Positions 17,831-28,098 of a stretch of DNA of 32,862 bases are shown here, piece by piece; position 1 is the stretch's first letter, and every line of letters begins with the position of its first letter. The notes under the pieces are model-generated. The model saw only the letters and a program-made list of their open reading frames with translations, was not told where the DNA came from and searched no databases. This DNA comes from Deltaproteobacteria bacterium (lineage in GTDB: Bacteria; Myxococcota; UBA727; VGSZ01), in assembly GCA_020850995.1 (NCBI GenBank), contig JADZDP010000119.1, positions 1-32,862 on the forward strand, read 5' to 3'. The position numbers and the translations under genes were made by a program.

Positions 17831-18535
17831 TCAGGGGGGCGCGTTGCCCGCGACCTCGACGGCGCCAGCGAAGCCGTGGCGCGTCAGGCGAAACACGATC
17901 TGCTCGGCCTCGCGCTGCGGCAGCCGCGGGTTGTCGCTGATGACGACGGTGCCGCCCACCGCGGCCAGCGCCGGCAGCGCCAGGCGCTCGAGCGCCGGTG
18001 CCCGCGTCACGATCAGGTTGCCGCCGATGGACTGCAGCTCCGGCGCCGTCAAGCTCACCAGCGCGGGCGCGTTGATCGCCAGGTCGCCGTCGATGGCGCG
18101 GGTGCCGGCCAGGCGCCCCACGTCGCCCGGGTCGCGCAGCTCCAAGGGTCCGTACCGGGTGGGCAGGCGGGCGGCGTCCGCGTCGGCGCCGCCGAGCTCG
18201 GTGCCCGCGAGGAACACCGCGCGCGTACCGCCGGCGCAGTCGACGAACACCCCGCTGGCGTCGCGCTTGACCTCGCAGTCGGCCACCGTGGGGCGCCAGT
18301 CGGGGGGCGGGGGCTCGGCCGGCGCCGCTGGCTGCGCGTCGAGCTCCTCGGGCGGGGGGTCGTCGGCGTCGTCGTCACACAAGGACGCGCAGGCGGCGCG
18401 CGCCGTGATCTCGAGACACACACCCAAGAGCTCGCCGGCGACCTCGCTCGCGATCGCCGCGCAGCCGAGCGCGAGCACGGCGCCGAGCACCGTCGACGCC
18501 CGAACCACCCATCGCACCGCGTGCGCGCGCCTCAC
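17831..18535 (-). CDS. Small lipoprotein with receptor L-domain-like repeats
   Basis: A 234-residue predicted lipoprotein. After a basic start, STVLGAVLALGC is a good lipobox (Cys at 25). A Pro/Asp/Glu-rich linker (about 55-80) follows. The C-terminal half (about 130-215) has strand-turn units of the receptor-L-domain/leucine-rich type: GDLAINAPALVSLTAPELQS, then GNLIVTRAPALERLALPALA, then GTVVISDNPRLPQ. Such folds bind ligands at the cell surface, and the ligand is not known. The start is GTG at 18535, only 11 bases after the biotin carrier gene stop, so the two may be co-transcribed even though the functions look unrelated. No clear ribosome site was seen, so the start is moderately sure. 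Confidence 0.68.
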   Translation of the reverse strand: MRRAHAVRWVVRASTVLGAVLALGCAAIASEVAGELLGVCLEITARAACASLCDDDADDPPPEELDAQPAAPAEPPPPDWRPTVADCEVKRDASGVFVDCAGGTRAVFLAGTELGGADADAARLPTRYGPLELRDPGDVGRLAGTRAIDGDLAINAPALVSLTAPELQSIGGNLIVTRAPALERLALPALAAVGGTVVISDNPRLPQREAEQIVFRLTRHGFAGAVEVAGNAPP

Positions 18536-18546
18536 TGCGACGAAGA

Positions 18547-19095
18547 CTACTCGATGGTGGCGAGCTTGGCCCCGGCCTCGACCGCGTCGCCTTCCTTGAC
18601 CTTGATGTCGCGCACCTTGCCGGCCTTGGGTGTGCGTAGCTCGTTCTCCATCTTCATGGCCTCGACCACCACCACGCCTTCGCCCTCTTTGACCTCGTCA
18701 CCCTCCTTCTTGAGGAGCTTGATGACCTTGCCGGGCATGGGCGAGTCGATGGACACCACGCCGCCCACGTCGAAGCGAAAGCCCTGCGCTTCCTTCATCT
18801 TCATGCGGCGTTCGTCGAGGATCTCGAAGCGCAGCACGCGGCCGCGCACGCGTACGTGGATGCGCCCGTCGAGCGTGTCGCTCTTCTTGGCGATGCGCTC
18901 GAGATCGACGTCGTAGCTCTTGTTGTCGATGAGCAGGCTGACGATCTGCGAGGGCATGCGGCGCGCGTCGATGCTGTAGGAGCGGCCGTCGAGCGACATG
19001 TGGAAGCGGTCGGGGTCGTGCTCGTCCCGCTGGCACTCGATGTGGTGCTGGCGGCCTTCCTTGGTGGCGACAAACTTCATCTTCGGCTGCTGCAT
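18547..19095 (-). CDS. Biotin carboxyl carrier protein of acyl-CoA carboxylase
   Basis: A 182-residue biotin carrier. The C-terminal biotinyl domain (about 112-182) has SPMPGKVIKLLKKEGDEV and the biotinylation motif EAMKMEN with the modified lysine at K148. Residues 1-110 (GRQHHIECQRDEH, then LIDNKSYDVDLERI, then GRIHVRVRGRVLRFEILDERR) look like the linker (BT-like) region that in propionyl-CoA carboxylase alpha lies between biotin carboxylase and biotin carrier. Biotin carries CO2 from the biotin carboxylase to the carboxyltransferase. The gene sits 12 bases downstream of the biotin carboxylase gene on the same strand, so both are almost certainly one operon. The carboxyltransferase lies 6 kb upstream at 25055. 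Confidence 0.93.
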   Translation of the reverse strand: MQQPKMKFVATKEGRQHHIECQRDEHDPDRFHMSLDGRSYSIDARRMPSQIVSLLIDNKSYDVDLERIAKKSDTLDGRIHVRVRGRVLRFEILDERRMKMKEAQGFRFDVGGVVSIDSPMPGKVIKLLKKEGDEVKEGEGVVVVEAMKMENELRTPKAGKVRDIKVKEGDAVEAGAKLATIE

Positions 19096-19107
19096 TGCAG
19101 GACCTCG

Positions 19108-20682
19108 CTACCAGCGGTTGGCGCTCTTGGGTGGGATGCCGCGCTTCCAGGCGTTGACGTGCTTGCCGGTCTTGCCGGTGCCGCGCCCCACCACCACGCG
19201 CGTGTGCGCCTCTTGCTCCTCCTCGTAGCGGAAGAAGGCCGCCGCCAGCATGGCGATGACCTTGTGCTCCTCGCTCACCCAGGTGGAGGGCGACTGCTGA
19301 AAGCGCTCGATGATGCCGGTGTCGTAGCTGCCCGACGCGAACTCTTCGAAGCTCAGGATCTCACGCAAGAAGGCCGTGTTGGTGGTGGTGCCCTTGAGCG
19401 TGAACTCGGAGAGCGCGCGGTCGAGGCGCAGGCGCGCCGCGTTGCGGTCTTTGCCCCACGCGATCACCTTGGCGATCATCGGGTCGTAGTCGGTGGTGAT
19501 GGTGAAGCCCGGGTAGATGCCGGTGTCGGTGCGCACGTAGGGACCGCCGGGCGTGCGCAGGTGGTTGATGCGGCCGGGCACGGGCACGAAGTTCGCCGTG
19601 GCGTCCTCGGCGCACACGCGCGCCTCCATGGCCCAGCCGCGCGGGTGCTCGGGCTGGCCGCCCCAGGGTAAGGGCTCGCCGCGCGCCACCCGGATCTGCG
19701 CCTCGACCAGGTCGAAGCCGGTGACCATCTCGGTCACCGGGTGCTCCACCTGCAGGCGTGTGTTCATCTCCATGAAGTAGAAGTTGCGGTTGGCGTCGAC
19801 GAGCATCTCCACGGTGCCCGCGCCCACGTAGCCCACGGCGCGCGCCGCGTTGCAGGCCACCTCGCCCATCTGCTTGCGCATCTCGGGAGTGACGAAGGGG
19901 CTCGGCGCCTCCTCGATGAGCTTTTGGTGCCGGCGCTGCACCGAGCACTCGCGCTCGAACAGGTAGTGCACGTTGCCGTGCGTGTCGGCGAACACCTGGA
20001 TCTCGATGTGGCGCGGCTTGACCAGGAACTTCTCGAGATACACCGCGTCGTCGCCGAAGCTGTTCTTGGCCTCGCTCCTCGCCGAGCGCCACGCGGAGGC
20101 GAAGTCGGCCTCGCGATCGATCTTGCGCATGCCCTTGCCGCCGCCGCCGGCGGCCGCCTTGAGCATCACCGGGAAGCCGATCTTCTTGGCGTAGGCCAGC
20201 GCCTCGCCCTCGTCGGCCACGGGCTCCTCCAGGCCGGGCACGATGGGCACGCCGGCCTTCGACATCACCTGGCGCGCGGTGGTCTTTGGCCCCATCAACT
20301 CGGTGGCGTAGGGCGGCGGCCCGATGAAGATGAGCCCGGCGTTCATCACGCGCTGCGCGAACTCGGCGTTCTCCGACAAGAAGCCGTAGCCCGGATGGAT
20401 GGCATCGGCGCCGCTCTTCTTGGCGACGTCGATGAGCTTCTGCATGTTGAGGTAGCTCTCGCGCGGCGCCGGCGGGCCGATGTGGTAGGCCTCGGTGGCG
20501 TAGCGCGTGTGCAGCGCCGAGCGGTCGACGTCGGAGAAGACGGCCACGCTCTGGATGCCCATCTCACGACAGGTGCGCATGACCCGCACCGCGATCTCGG
20601 CACGGTTGGCCACCAGCACCTTCTTGATGGGCCCGGTCTTGACGGTGCGGGACAGCTCCAACGTCGTCGGGGTGTACGCCAT
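19108..20682 (-). CDS. Biotin carboxylase subunit of acyl-CoA carboxylase
   Basis: A 524-residue ATP-grasp enzyme that carboxylates biotin with ATP and bicarbonate. KKVLVANRAEIAVRVMRTC opens the N-terminal domain, GYGFLSENAEFAQ follows, the ATP loop GGGGKGM is at 179-185, and MEMNTRLQVEH is at 304-314 with metal-binding E305 and N307. The C-terminal biotin carboxylase domain runs to about 450. The tail after that (residues about 450-524, from RFQQSPSTWVSEEHKVI to the end) extends beyond AccC and resembles the beginning of the linker domain of propionyl-CoA carboxylase alpha. That fits a PccA- rather than AccC-type subunit. I chose the ATG at 20682; the upstream extension is Arg/Ala-rich noise. 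Confidence 0.93.
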   Translation of the reverse strand: MAYTPTTLELSRTVKTGPIKKVLVANRAEIAVRVMRTCREMGIQSVAVFSDVDRSALHTRYATEAYHIGPPAPRESYLNMQKLIDVAKKSGADAIHPGYGFLSENAEFAQRVMNAGLIFIGPPPYATELMGPKTTARQVMSKAGVPIVPGLEEPVADEGEALAYAKKIGFPVMLKAAAGGGGKGMRKIDREADFASAWRSARSEAKNSFGDDAVYLEKFLVKPRHIEIQVFADTHGNVHYLFERECSVQRRHQKLIEEAPSPFVTPEMRKQMGEVACNAARAVGYVGAGTVEMLVDANRNFYFMEMNTRLQVEHPVTEMVTGFDLVEAQIRVARGEPLPWGGQPEHPRGWAMEARVCAEDATANFVPVPGRINHLRTPGGPYVRTDTGIYPGFTITTDYDPMIAKVIAWGKDRNAARLRLDRALSEFTLKGTTTNTAFLREILSFEEFASGSYDTGIIERFQQSPSTWVSEEHKVIAMLAAAFFRYEEEQEAHTRVVVGRGTGKTGKHVNAWKRGIPPKSANRW

Positions 20683-20783
20683 GGGGTCCGCATGGCGCGT
20701 TGTCGGCGCGCAGGCAAGAGGCGGCCGCCGGGGTTGGGCCGCACCGCGTTGACCGCGGCGCGCTCGCGCGCGAGCACAGAGGC

Positions 20784-21413
20784 ATGCGCGCGCCCCTCCC
20801 GTGCTTGCTCGTCGCCATCGCCCTGAGCGGCGCATGCGCGCACCACGTGGTGCTCGATCGGCCGCCGTCGCCAGGCGCGCCCGTGGAGCAGCGGCGCTCG
20901 TGGTTCGAGGAGCACCGCCTCGAGAAGGCGCACCGCGGCGAGCTGGTGGTGCGCCCGCGCTTGTTCGGCGAGCACCCGGTGGTGGCGCGCAAGCGCGCGA
21001 CCCTGAAGAACGGCCTCGCCATCGAGCGCGTCGAGGATCTGCGCCCCCTCGTCCCCGACGCGAGCCCCACGGCGGCCGCCATGGATGTCGCGGTCGAGGC
21101 GCGCGGACGCGCCGACGGCTTCACCAGCGCGGGCATCGCGGTAGCGGCGGCGGGCGTGCTCGGCGGCGGTGCCCTGGTGGCCGTGGATCTCGGCGTCTTC
21201 CCAGGCACGGCGGTTGTGCCCACGCAGGAGGCGGTGGCGCCGCCCTTGATCATCGGCGGCATCGTCACCGCCGCCGTGGGCGCCACCGTGGGCGGCGTGC
21301 TGGTGGCCTTCGGCACCATGGCGCGCGACGAGGAGGACGACGCCACCACCGCGGCCTTCAACGCGTTTGACGCCGACCTGCAGCGCGCCCTGGCCTTGGA
21401 CGCGACGCCGTGA
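20784..21413 (+). CDS. Lipoprotein with membrane-like C-terminal segments, function unknown
   Basis: A 209-residue protein starting MRAPLPCLLVAIALSGAC, a good lipobox with Cys at 18. No family was recognised. The middle (about 30-100) is charged and helical (RRSWFEEHRLEKAHRGELVV). Two Gly/Ala/Val-rich hydrophobic stretches (about 110-135 and 150-178, PPLIIGGIVTAAVGATVGG) may be membrane-inserted hairpins, although this is odd for a lipoprotein. Its stop overlaps the GTG start of the next gene (GTGA), so the two look co-translated. AGAGG just before the ATG at 20784 supports the start. Divergent from the biotin carboxylase gene across 101 bases. Confidence 0.7.
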   Translation: MRAPLPCLLVAIALSGACAHHVVLDRPPSPGAPVEQRRSWFEEHRLEKAHRGELVVRPRLFGEHPVVARKRATLKNGLAIERVEDLRPLVPDASPTAAAMDVAVEARGRADGFTSAGIAVAAAGVLGGGALVAVDLGVFPGTAVVPTQEAVAPPLIIGGIVTAAVGATVGGVLVAFGTMARDEEDDATTAAFNAFDADLQRALALDATP

Positions 21414-22315
21414 GGCGCGCGCTCCTCGGCGTCGTCGTGGTGACAGCGTGCGCTACGCCCTCGCCCGAGGCCCAGCGCCGCGCCGAGGCCGAGGAGCTCG
21501 CGCGCTTCTCCTCAGCGCTGGCGCATGCGGGTATGAGCGTGCCGCTGCCGCCGCGCCGCTGCGAGGAGCCCACGGGCGCGCTGCGCTGGAACGACGAGGT
21601 GGGCTGCCTCGACGGCAGCGTCGACGACGGCGGCACCAGCGTCGTCATCTACGCGCGCGCCCTGGTGCGCGAGCGCCTGGGCAGCACGCCCGAGGCCCGC
21701 GCCAACGAGCGCGGCCACGAGCTGGCCGACGCCTACCTGCGCAAGGACGAGCGCTTCGCGAGCTTGGCCTTGGCCGTGGAGCGCGACTTCGACGGCAAGC
21801 GCGCGGGCGTGAAGCCCGACGCCAAGGCGCCCGTGGCCAAGAAGCCCGCCCTGGTCGTCGACAAGGTGCGCGCGCCTGCCAAGAAGGACGAGCGGCCCGA
21901 CGCAGCGCCGACGGACGCAGGCCCGCCGCCCGCCGAGGAGCCCTCCGTCGACGTCGCCACGGTGGTCGACGGCGGCGCAGGGCCGTCCTTGCGTGAGCGC
22001 CTCATCGGCATCTGGGTGGATGAGACCGGGCCGGGCCGGATGGTGCACGTCTTCCACCTGTGCGCCGACGGAAACGCGCGGGTGAAGCCCGAGAGCAGCG
22101 ACGCTGCCATCGCCGAGCTCATCGGCGACATCCCAGCGACGCTCGGCACCTGGGAGCTGATCGAGGGCGAAGCTCCGAAGGTGCGCTTCACGTGGGCGGG
22201 CGGTGAGCCGGTCGAGGGTGAGGTTCGCTCGCTGTCGGACGATGGCGTCACCTTCGACTTCGGCGAAGTGGTCACCACGACAACCCGGCGGCCGGGGACC
22301 CCGAGCTGCGAGTAG
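21410..22315 (+). CDS. Lipoprotein of unknown function
   Basis: A 301-residue predicted lipoprotein. RRALLGVVVVTAC is a short signal ending in a lipobox (Cys at 14). The first part (about 15-125) is mixed helix and strand with two Cys (PPRRCEEPTG, then NDEVGCLDG). A Lys/Ala/Pro/Asp-rich linker (about 125-185) follows, then a domain (about 195-295) opening RERLIGIWVDET with a beta pattern (VHVFHLCADGNARV, then GTWELIEGEAPKVRFTW) like lipocalin-type or DUF-type beta domains of unknown role. GTG at 21410 overlaps the preceding stop, which fixes the start by coupling. A bidirectional hairpin lies about 150 bases after the stop. Confidence 0.72.
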   Translation: MRRALLGVVVVTACATPSPEAQRRAEAEELARFSSALAHAGMSVPLPPRRCEEPTGALRWNDEVGCLDGSVDDGGTSVVIYARALVRERLGSTPEARANERGHELADAYLRKDERFASLALAVERDFDGKRAGVKPDAKAPVAKKPALVVDKVRAPAKKDERPDAAPTDAGPPPAEEPSVDVATVVDGGAGPSLRERLIGIWVDETGPGRMVHVFHLCADGNARVKPESSDAAIAELIGDIPATLGTWELIEGEAPKVRFTWAGGEPVEGEVRSLSDDGVTFDFGEVVTTTTRRPGTPSCE

Positions 22316-22461
22316 AGCGCGCCTCGCCGCGGTGGCCCTGCGGCCCGGGGCCGCACCGCAGGTCGCGGCGTGGGTGCGAACCGCGCGGGCGCCGTCGACG
22401 CGCGCGCTCACGGCGAGGGAGCCTGGCCGCTGCCACACGAGGCGGCGGAGCGGCCCTCCAC

Positions 22462-22500
22462 AACGCGAAACGGCGGGCCCAGGGCCCGCCGCTGCGCGTT
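22462..22500. terminator. Imperfect two-part hairpin between convergent genes
   Basis: A core inverted repeat cggcgggcc/ggcccgccg (22471-22479 with 22483-22491) is flanked by a second stem aacgcg/cgcgtt (22462-22467 with 22495-22500) separated by small bulges. It lies in the 203-base gap between the convergent genes ending at 22315 (plus) and 22519 (minus), just where a bidirectional terminator is expected. There is only a weak U-run (ttt on the minus side), so this may be a stem-only terminator or an mRNA 3'-end stabiliser. The rest of the gap shows nothing coding. Confidence 0.5.
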
Positions 22501-22518
22501 CGCAGGAGAGCGTCGAGC

Positions 22519-23661
22519 TCAGCCGCCCATGCCGTTCTCGGCCGCGTTCTGCAGCGCCTCGAGGATGCCCCCGTCGACGTCGGCCAGGGTGGGGATGCCG
22601 AGGTCGGCCAAGGACTGGTCGAAGGGCGCCGGGCAGCCGGTGGCAGCGTCGCCCTCGGTCTCGAGCACGGTTTCGGCGCCGAGCTCGTCGGTGACCGTGA
22701 CCTGGTAGTACTGCTGCTCGACAGCGGCGTCCCAGCACTCGGTGCCCTCGCCGATGTTGGCGCCGGCGTCGCCGCCCGTGAGCAGGGCCTCGCCACGACC
22801 GATGCCGCGGTTCCAGAACACGAGCTGCAGGTCGAGGGTCTCGGCGGCCTCGCTGTCGTGCAGCACGTTGCCCTCGACGGCGAGGTTCATGAAGTCGATG
22901 GTGTTGCCGTCGGCGCCCTCCACGTTGCCCCACAGGTGGTCGACGTCGATGGTCTCGCTGCCACCCTCGCCGTTGAAGCCGCGGAAGGAGCCCACCACCA
23001 TGGTGACCATGCTGTCGCTGCCGTCGTCATTCGGGCCGCGGGCGTAGCCGGCGGCGAAGCGACCGCGCGCCTCGGCGGCGGTATCGGCACCGTTGGCCTC
23101 GGCGAAGGCGCGGCTGGCCTCGAAGTCGAGCAGCAAGACGCCGTTGCCCTGGTCCTCGACGTCGGGGGTGGGGTTCACGCCGCCCCAGATGACGGGCACG
23201 GCGCTGGCCACGTCGTCGCCCATGAGGCGCGCGAAGGCGAACACGAACTGGAAGTCCTCACCCTCGGTCTGCTCCTTGATGTAGACGAGAGCCTTGTCTC
23301 CGGCGAGCGGCGAGTCGTCGTTGTCGAAGGGGCCCCAGAGGAACTCCTTGGTCTCCGAGTTGTAGAGGGTGGGCGGCAGGGCCACCACGGCCTCCACCGT
23401 GTCGAGGATGTTGCCGATCATGGTGTTGACGCCCACCACGTGCGGCACCGCCATGGCCGGGTACTGCGCGGGGTCGCCGACCAGGGCGCCGGCGCCGGCG
23501 GCGCTCTCGGGGAGCGCGGCCGACAGGTGCTGCTTCTTCGGCACCGCGCGGCGGTAGCGCTCGAGCTGTGCCTGGTCGATGGTGGAATCGGGGGTCTCCA
23601 CTTGCGCCGGGGTGCAGGCGACGGCGGCGAGGAGCAGGGCGGGCATGGCAAGCGTCTTCAT
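22519..23661 (-). CDS. Lipoprotein of unknown function, acidic
   Basis: A 380-residue lipoprotein starting MKTLAMPALLLAAVAC (Cys at 16), with GGAGA four bases upstream of the ATG at 23661. No domain was recognised. The mature protein is acidic and starts with a helical, Asp/Gln-rich stretch. A large, probably beta-rich body follows (TEGEDFQFVFAFARLMGDD, then GNGVLLLDFEASRAFAEANG, then VTMVVGSFRGFNGEGG, then LDLQLVFWNRGIGRGEALL) that looks like repeated antiparallel strands. There are two Cys late in the chain (GEGTECWDAA, then ATGCPAPF). The C-terminus (ADVDGGILEALQNAAENG) is helical. Divergent from the metalloprotease gene at 23786, with 124 bases between. Confidence 0.75.
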   Translation of the reverse strand: MKTLAMPALLLAAVACTPAQVETPDSTIDQAQLERYRRAVPKKQHLSAALPESAAGAGALVGDPAQYPAMAVPHVVGVNTMIGNILDTVEAVVALPPTLYNSETKEFLWGPFDNDDSPLAGDKALVYIKEQTEGEDFQFVFAFARLMGDDVASAVPVIWGGVNPTPDVEDQGNGVLLLDFEASRAFAEANGADTAAEARGRFAAGYARGPNDDGSDSMVTMVVGSFRGFNGEGGSETIDVDHLWGNVEGADGNTIDFMNLAVEGNVLHDSEAAETLDLQLVFWNRGIGRGEALLTGGDAGANIGEGTECWDAAVEQQYYQVTVTDELGAETVLETEGDAATGCPAPFDQSLADLGIPTLADVDGGILEALQNAAENGMGG

Positions 23662-23785
23662 GGTGTCTCCGTGTTGGCGATCGACCCTTGGACCCTGCGA
23701 GCGGCGCTCGAGGAAAAGGTGCCGCCTCGATCCGGCCTGACAGATGTTAGCCGGGACACACTCGAGGCCTGGGGTACGCTTGGTC

Positions 23786-25048
23786 ATGCGTCCCGCTGTC
23801 GCTGTCCTGCTCGTGCTCAGCGGCGCCGCATGCCCACCTTTACCTCCAGATCTGCCACCAGCGCGCGTACGCCTGCAGGACGGCGCAGCTGCGCCAGCCG
23901 GCGACGCGCCGCCGAGCCTGGCGCCCCTGAACGCACCCCCTGGGGTCGAGGCGCACGAGCTTGGCGCCGTGGCCATGCCCGGGGGCCAGAGCCCCGAGAT
24001 CCTCATCGACATCGACGAGACGGTGCGCTCCGTGACGGTGCAGGTGAGCGCGCAGCCCGAGGCCCACGTGGTGGTCGACCTGGTGCTCGCCCCCGACGGC
24101 ACCCAGGTGGTGGATCCTGACACTCCGCCTGACGCGTCGCGCCAAGCGCAGCGCCTCTCGCGCGGCTTCGTGGGCCCGCTGCTCTCGCCAAACCGCATGT
24201 TGCCAAAGCTGGGCGGCGGCTCCTTCGTGGTGCCCAACACCCCCGACCTCGTGCTCGCTCCCGGCACCTGGCGCGCCCGCGTGCGCCAAGGCCTGGTGAG
24301 CATCACGACCGACGGCAGCGTCGAGCTCGCGCCCCTCGATCGACCCGTGCAGCTCGCGGTGCTGCTCGACACGCGCACAGCACCCGCGCGCGCGCGCCTG
24401 CCGCTGGCGCTGCACTTCACCGGCGCCGGCGGCCTGAGCGCGGCCAGCGCCGCCAACGACGCGCTCGTCGCGGCCATGCGCGCGGGGGTGCGCGAGGCCT
24501 TCGGCGCTGTGGGCATCGACGTCGAGGACGCGGGCCTGTTCGACGTGCCAAACGGCGACGCGCTGCGCACGCTGACGCTCGCGCCCGAGCTGTGCGAGGA
24601 CGGCGACCTGGCGGCGCTCTCGCGCTCGCTCAGCGCCACGGGCGGCGCCGTCGACCTGGTGTTCGTCGGTCGCCTGCGCTGCACGGTGCGCGGCAGCGCG
24701 GTGCTCGACAGCATGGCCGGCCTGGCCAGCGCCATCCCCGGCGACCTGCTGCGCGAGGGCGGCCCGCACGGCGCCGTGGCCATCGCCCTCGACGTCGTCG
24801 GGAACGACGCACCCGCGGCCGCGCACACCGCGGCCCACGAGCTCGCGCACCTGCTCGGCCTCTTTCACACCATGGAGCTGGTCTCGGGCGCCGACCCGCC
24901 CATCTTCGACGTCATCTCGGACACACCCGAGGACCCGGCCCTCACCGACAACCTGATGAGCGCAGCACCCCAGGCCTCGAGCGCGCTCACCGACGGGCAG
25001 GCCTTCGTGCTCGCCAACAACCCCTGGCTGGTGGCCAGCGACCCGTAG
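23786..25048 (+). CDS. Lipoprotein metzincin-type zinc protease
   Basis: A 420-residue predicted lipoprotein: MRPAVAVLLVLSGAAC gives a lipobox with Cys at 16. Residues about 60-190 look like a beta-sandwich of the bacterial pre-peptidase (PPC) type (VTVQVSAQPEAHVVVDLVLA, then PGTWRARVRQG). The protease domain carries the full metzincin zinc motif HELAHLLGLFH at 351-361 and a Met-turn-like DNLMSAA with Met at about 391, about 30 residues after the third His. M43 and similar secreted peptidases share this layout, but the family was not settled. It should act at the cell surface. The start ATG at 23786 fits the signal. Its stop is only six bases from the carboxyltransferase stop on the other strand. 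Confidence 0.82.
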   Translation: MRPAVAVLLVLSGAACPPLPPDLPPARVRLQDGAAAPAGDAPPSLAPLNAPPGVEAHELGAVAMPGGQSPEILIDIDETVRSVTVQVSAQPEAHVVVDLVLAPDGTQVVDPDTPPDASRQAQRLSRGFVGPLLSPNRMLPKLGGGSFVVPNTPDLVLAPGTWRARVRQGLVSITTDGSVELAPLDRPVQLAVLLDTRTAPARARLPLALHFTGAGGLSAASAANDALVAAMRAGVREAFGAVGIDVEDAGLFDVPNGDALRTLTLAPELCEDGDLAALSRSLSATGGAVDLVFVGRLRCTVRGSAVLDSMAGLASAIPGDLLREGGPHGAVAIALDVVGNDAPAAAHTAAHELAHLLGLFHTMELVSGADPPIFDVISDTPEDPALTDNLMSAAPQASSALTDGQAFVLANNPWLVASDP

Positions 25049-25054
25049 TCTGCG

Positions 25055-26647
<1,593 letters not shown>

Positions 26648-26781
26648 GCTGGAACCTCGCTCGTCGGCGACGCGCCGACGGTGGGCAGGGATATGCAGCG
26701 CGAGCGGAAAAAGGAAAGGCCTTGCCGCCCCTGGGTTGCAGGGCGTGGCCTGGCGTGGCTCAACGTGGGCGTGGGTGCCCC

Positions 26782-28098
26782 ATGAACCGCTCGGTGACGC
26801 TCTTGGCCGGCGTGGCGCTCGCCGCGTGCGCCGCGGCGACGTCGGCGCGCGCCGCGCAGTTCACGACCCTCGTGATCGACGCGCCCGCGCTGAGCGCGCC
26901 GCGCTACTCCCAGGCCATCGAGGTGGTGCTGCACCTCGCGCTCGCCACCGACGGCGCCGCCGTGCCGGGCGCCGCGTGCGCCGGCACCTGCCGCGTCCAG
27001 GTGTCGGTGGGACCCGAGGATGACCCGGGCACCTTCTTCTTCGTCTTCGATCCCCCGGTCGACTCGCTCGGCACGGCGTCGCAGCGTCTCACCTTCGTCG
27101 ACGGCCGCTACGGCAGCGAGAGCGCCTTCGTGGCCACCGACGAGGGCGCCCCCTGGGTGATCCGCGCCTGCTTCCTCGGCAACGGCGTCGCCCCCGGCGC
27201 GCCCTGCGAGCCGAGCCCCGCCGCCGCATGCGCCGACGGCGCCACCGAAGACGCCAACGGCGACCTGTGCCCGTCGAGCGCCACGCGCGCCATCGCGCTC
27301 TTCCCCGAGATCCCCTCGCTCTCGCTCGGCCTCGGCTTCGAGGGCGGGCTCGGCGACGAGCTGGTGGTGTCCGCCGAGGTGTCCGACGCGACCGGCGACG
27401 CCGCCGAGGGCGGCACCGACGTCGACGGCCCACAGCCGACGCTGCTCGTGGGCGTGCCCGTGCAGTTCTTCTACGATGCCGACAACGACGGCCGTCCGAG
27501 CTTGAACGAGTCCATCGGCAGCGCCACCACCAACGCCGCGGGCGTCGCCTCGCTCACCTTCGTGCTCGATCCGCTGTACGTCCTCGCCGGCAGCTACGAC
27601 AACGGCATCCACGCCGAGTTCTCGGGCGACGACCGCTACGGCGTGGGCCGCTCGGCCGCGCGCCTGGTGGTGCGCCCCGGCGACCTCGACCTGTCGCGCA
27701 CCATCATCGAGGTGGAGCCCGACGAGATCCCCGCCGACAACCGCTCCATCTCGCTCATCCGTGTGCGCCTGGTCGACGAGTTCAACAACCAGCTCGACGA
27801 GACCAGCGAGGAGCACGACGTGCAGGTCGGCGTCGACCTGGGTCGCCTGCTCGACGAGGTCGAGCGCGACCCCACGCTGGGCTTCTACTCCGTCGAGCTG
27901 CAATCGACGCGCGCGCCCGGCACCGCCACCGTCACCGTCACGGTCGACGGCACCGAGGTAGGCACCGCCAGCGTCGTGATGGTGGGCGAGAGCTGCCATT
28001 GCAGCCACGCCGCCGGCGCAGAACGCGCCAACGTGGCCGCGCTCGGCGCCGCGCTCGCGCTGCTCGGCATCGCGCTGCGCGCGCGGGGCCGCCCATGA
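26782..28098 (+). CDS. Exported Ig-like protein with MYXO-CTERM-like sorting tail
   Basis: A 438-residue exported protein: [25 protein letters not shown] is a signal peptide. The Cys near residue 16 could be a lipobox, but the ARAA cleavage site fits better. Beta-rich domains follow; the region about 300-400 ([21 protein letters not shown], then [10 protein letters not shown], then [20 protein letters not shown]) resembles invasin-type Ig folds (Big_1). The last 37 residues form a sorting signal of the MYXO-CTERM kind: Cys405 and Cys407 ([10 protein letters not shown]), a hydrophobic helix (about 417-432) and a short Arg-rich end (RARGRP). The protein is probably cell-surface anchored after processing. 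The stop overlaps the ATG of the DUF6178-like gene. Divergent from the carboxyltransferase gene. Confidence 0.82.
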   Translation: MNRSVTLLAGVALAACAAATSARAAQFTTLVIDAPALSAPRYSQAIEVVLHLALATDGAAVPGAACAGTCRVQVSVGPEDDPGTFFFVFDPPVDSLGTASQRLTFVDGRYGSESAFVATDEGAPWVIRACFLGNGVAPGAPCEPSPAAACADGATEDANGDLCPSSATRAIALFPEIPSLSLGLGFEGGLGDELVVSAEVSDATGDAAEGGTDVDGPQPTLLVGVPVQFFYDADNDGRPSLNESIGSATTNAAGVASLTFVLDPLYVLAGSYDNGIHAEFSGDDRYGVGRSAARLVVRPGDLDLSRTIIEVEPDEIPADNRSISLIRVRLVDEFNNQLDETSEEHDVQVGVDLGRLLDEVERDPTLGFYSVELQSTRAPGTATVTVTVDGTEVGTASVVMVGESCHCSHAAGAERANVAALGAALALLGIALRARGRP

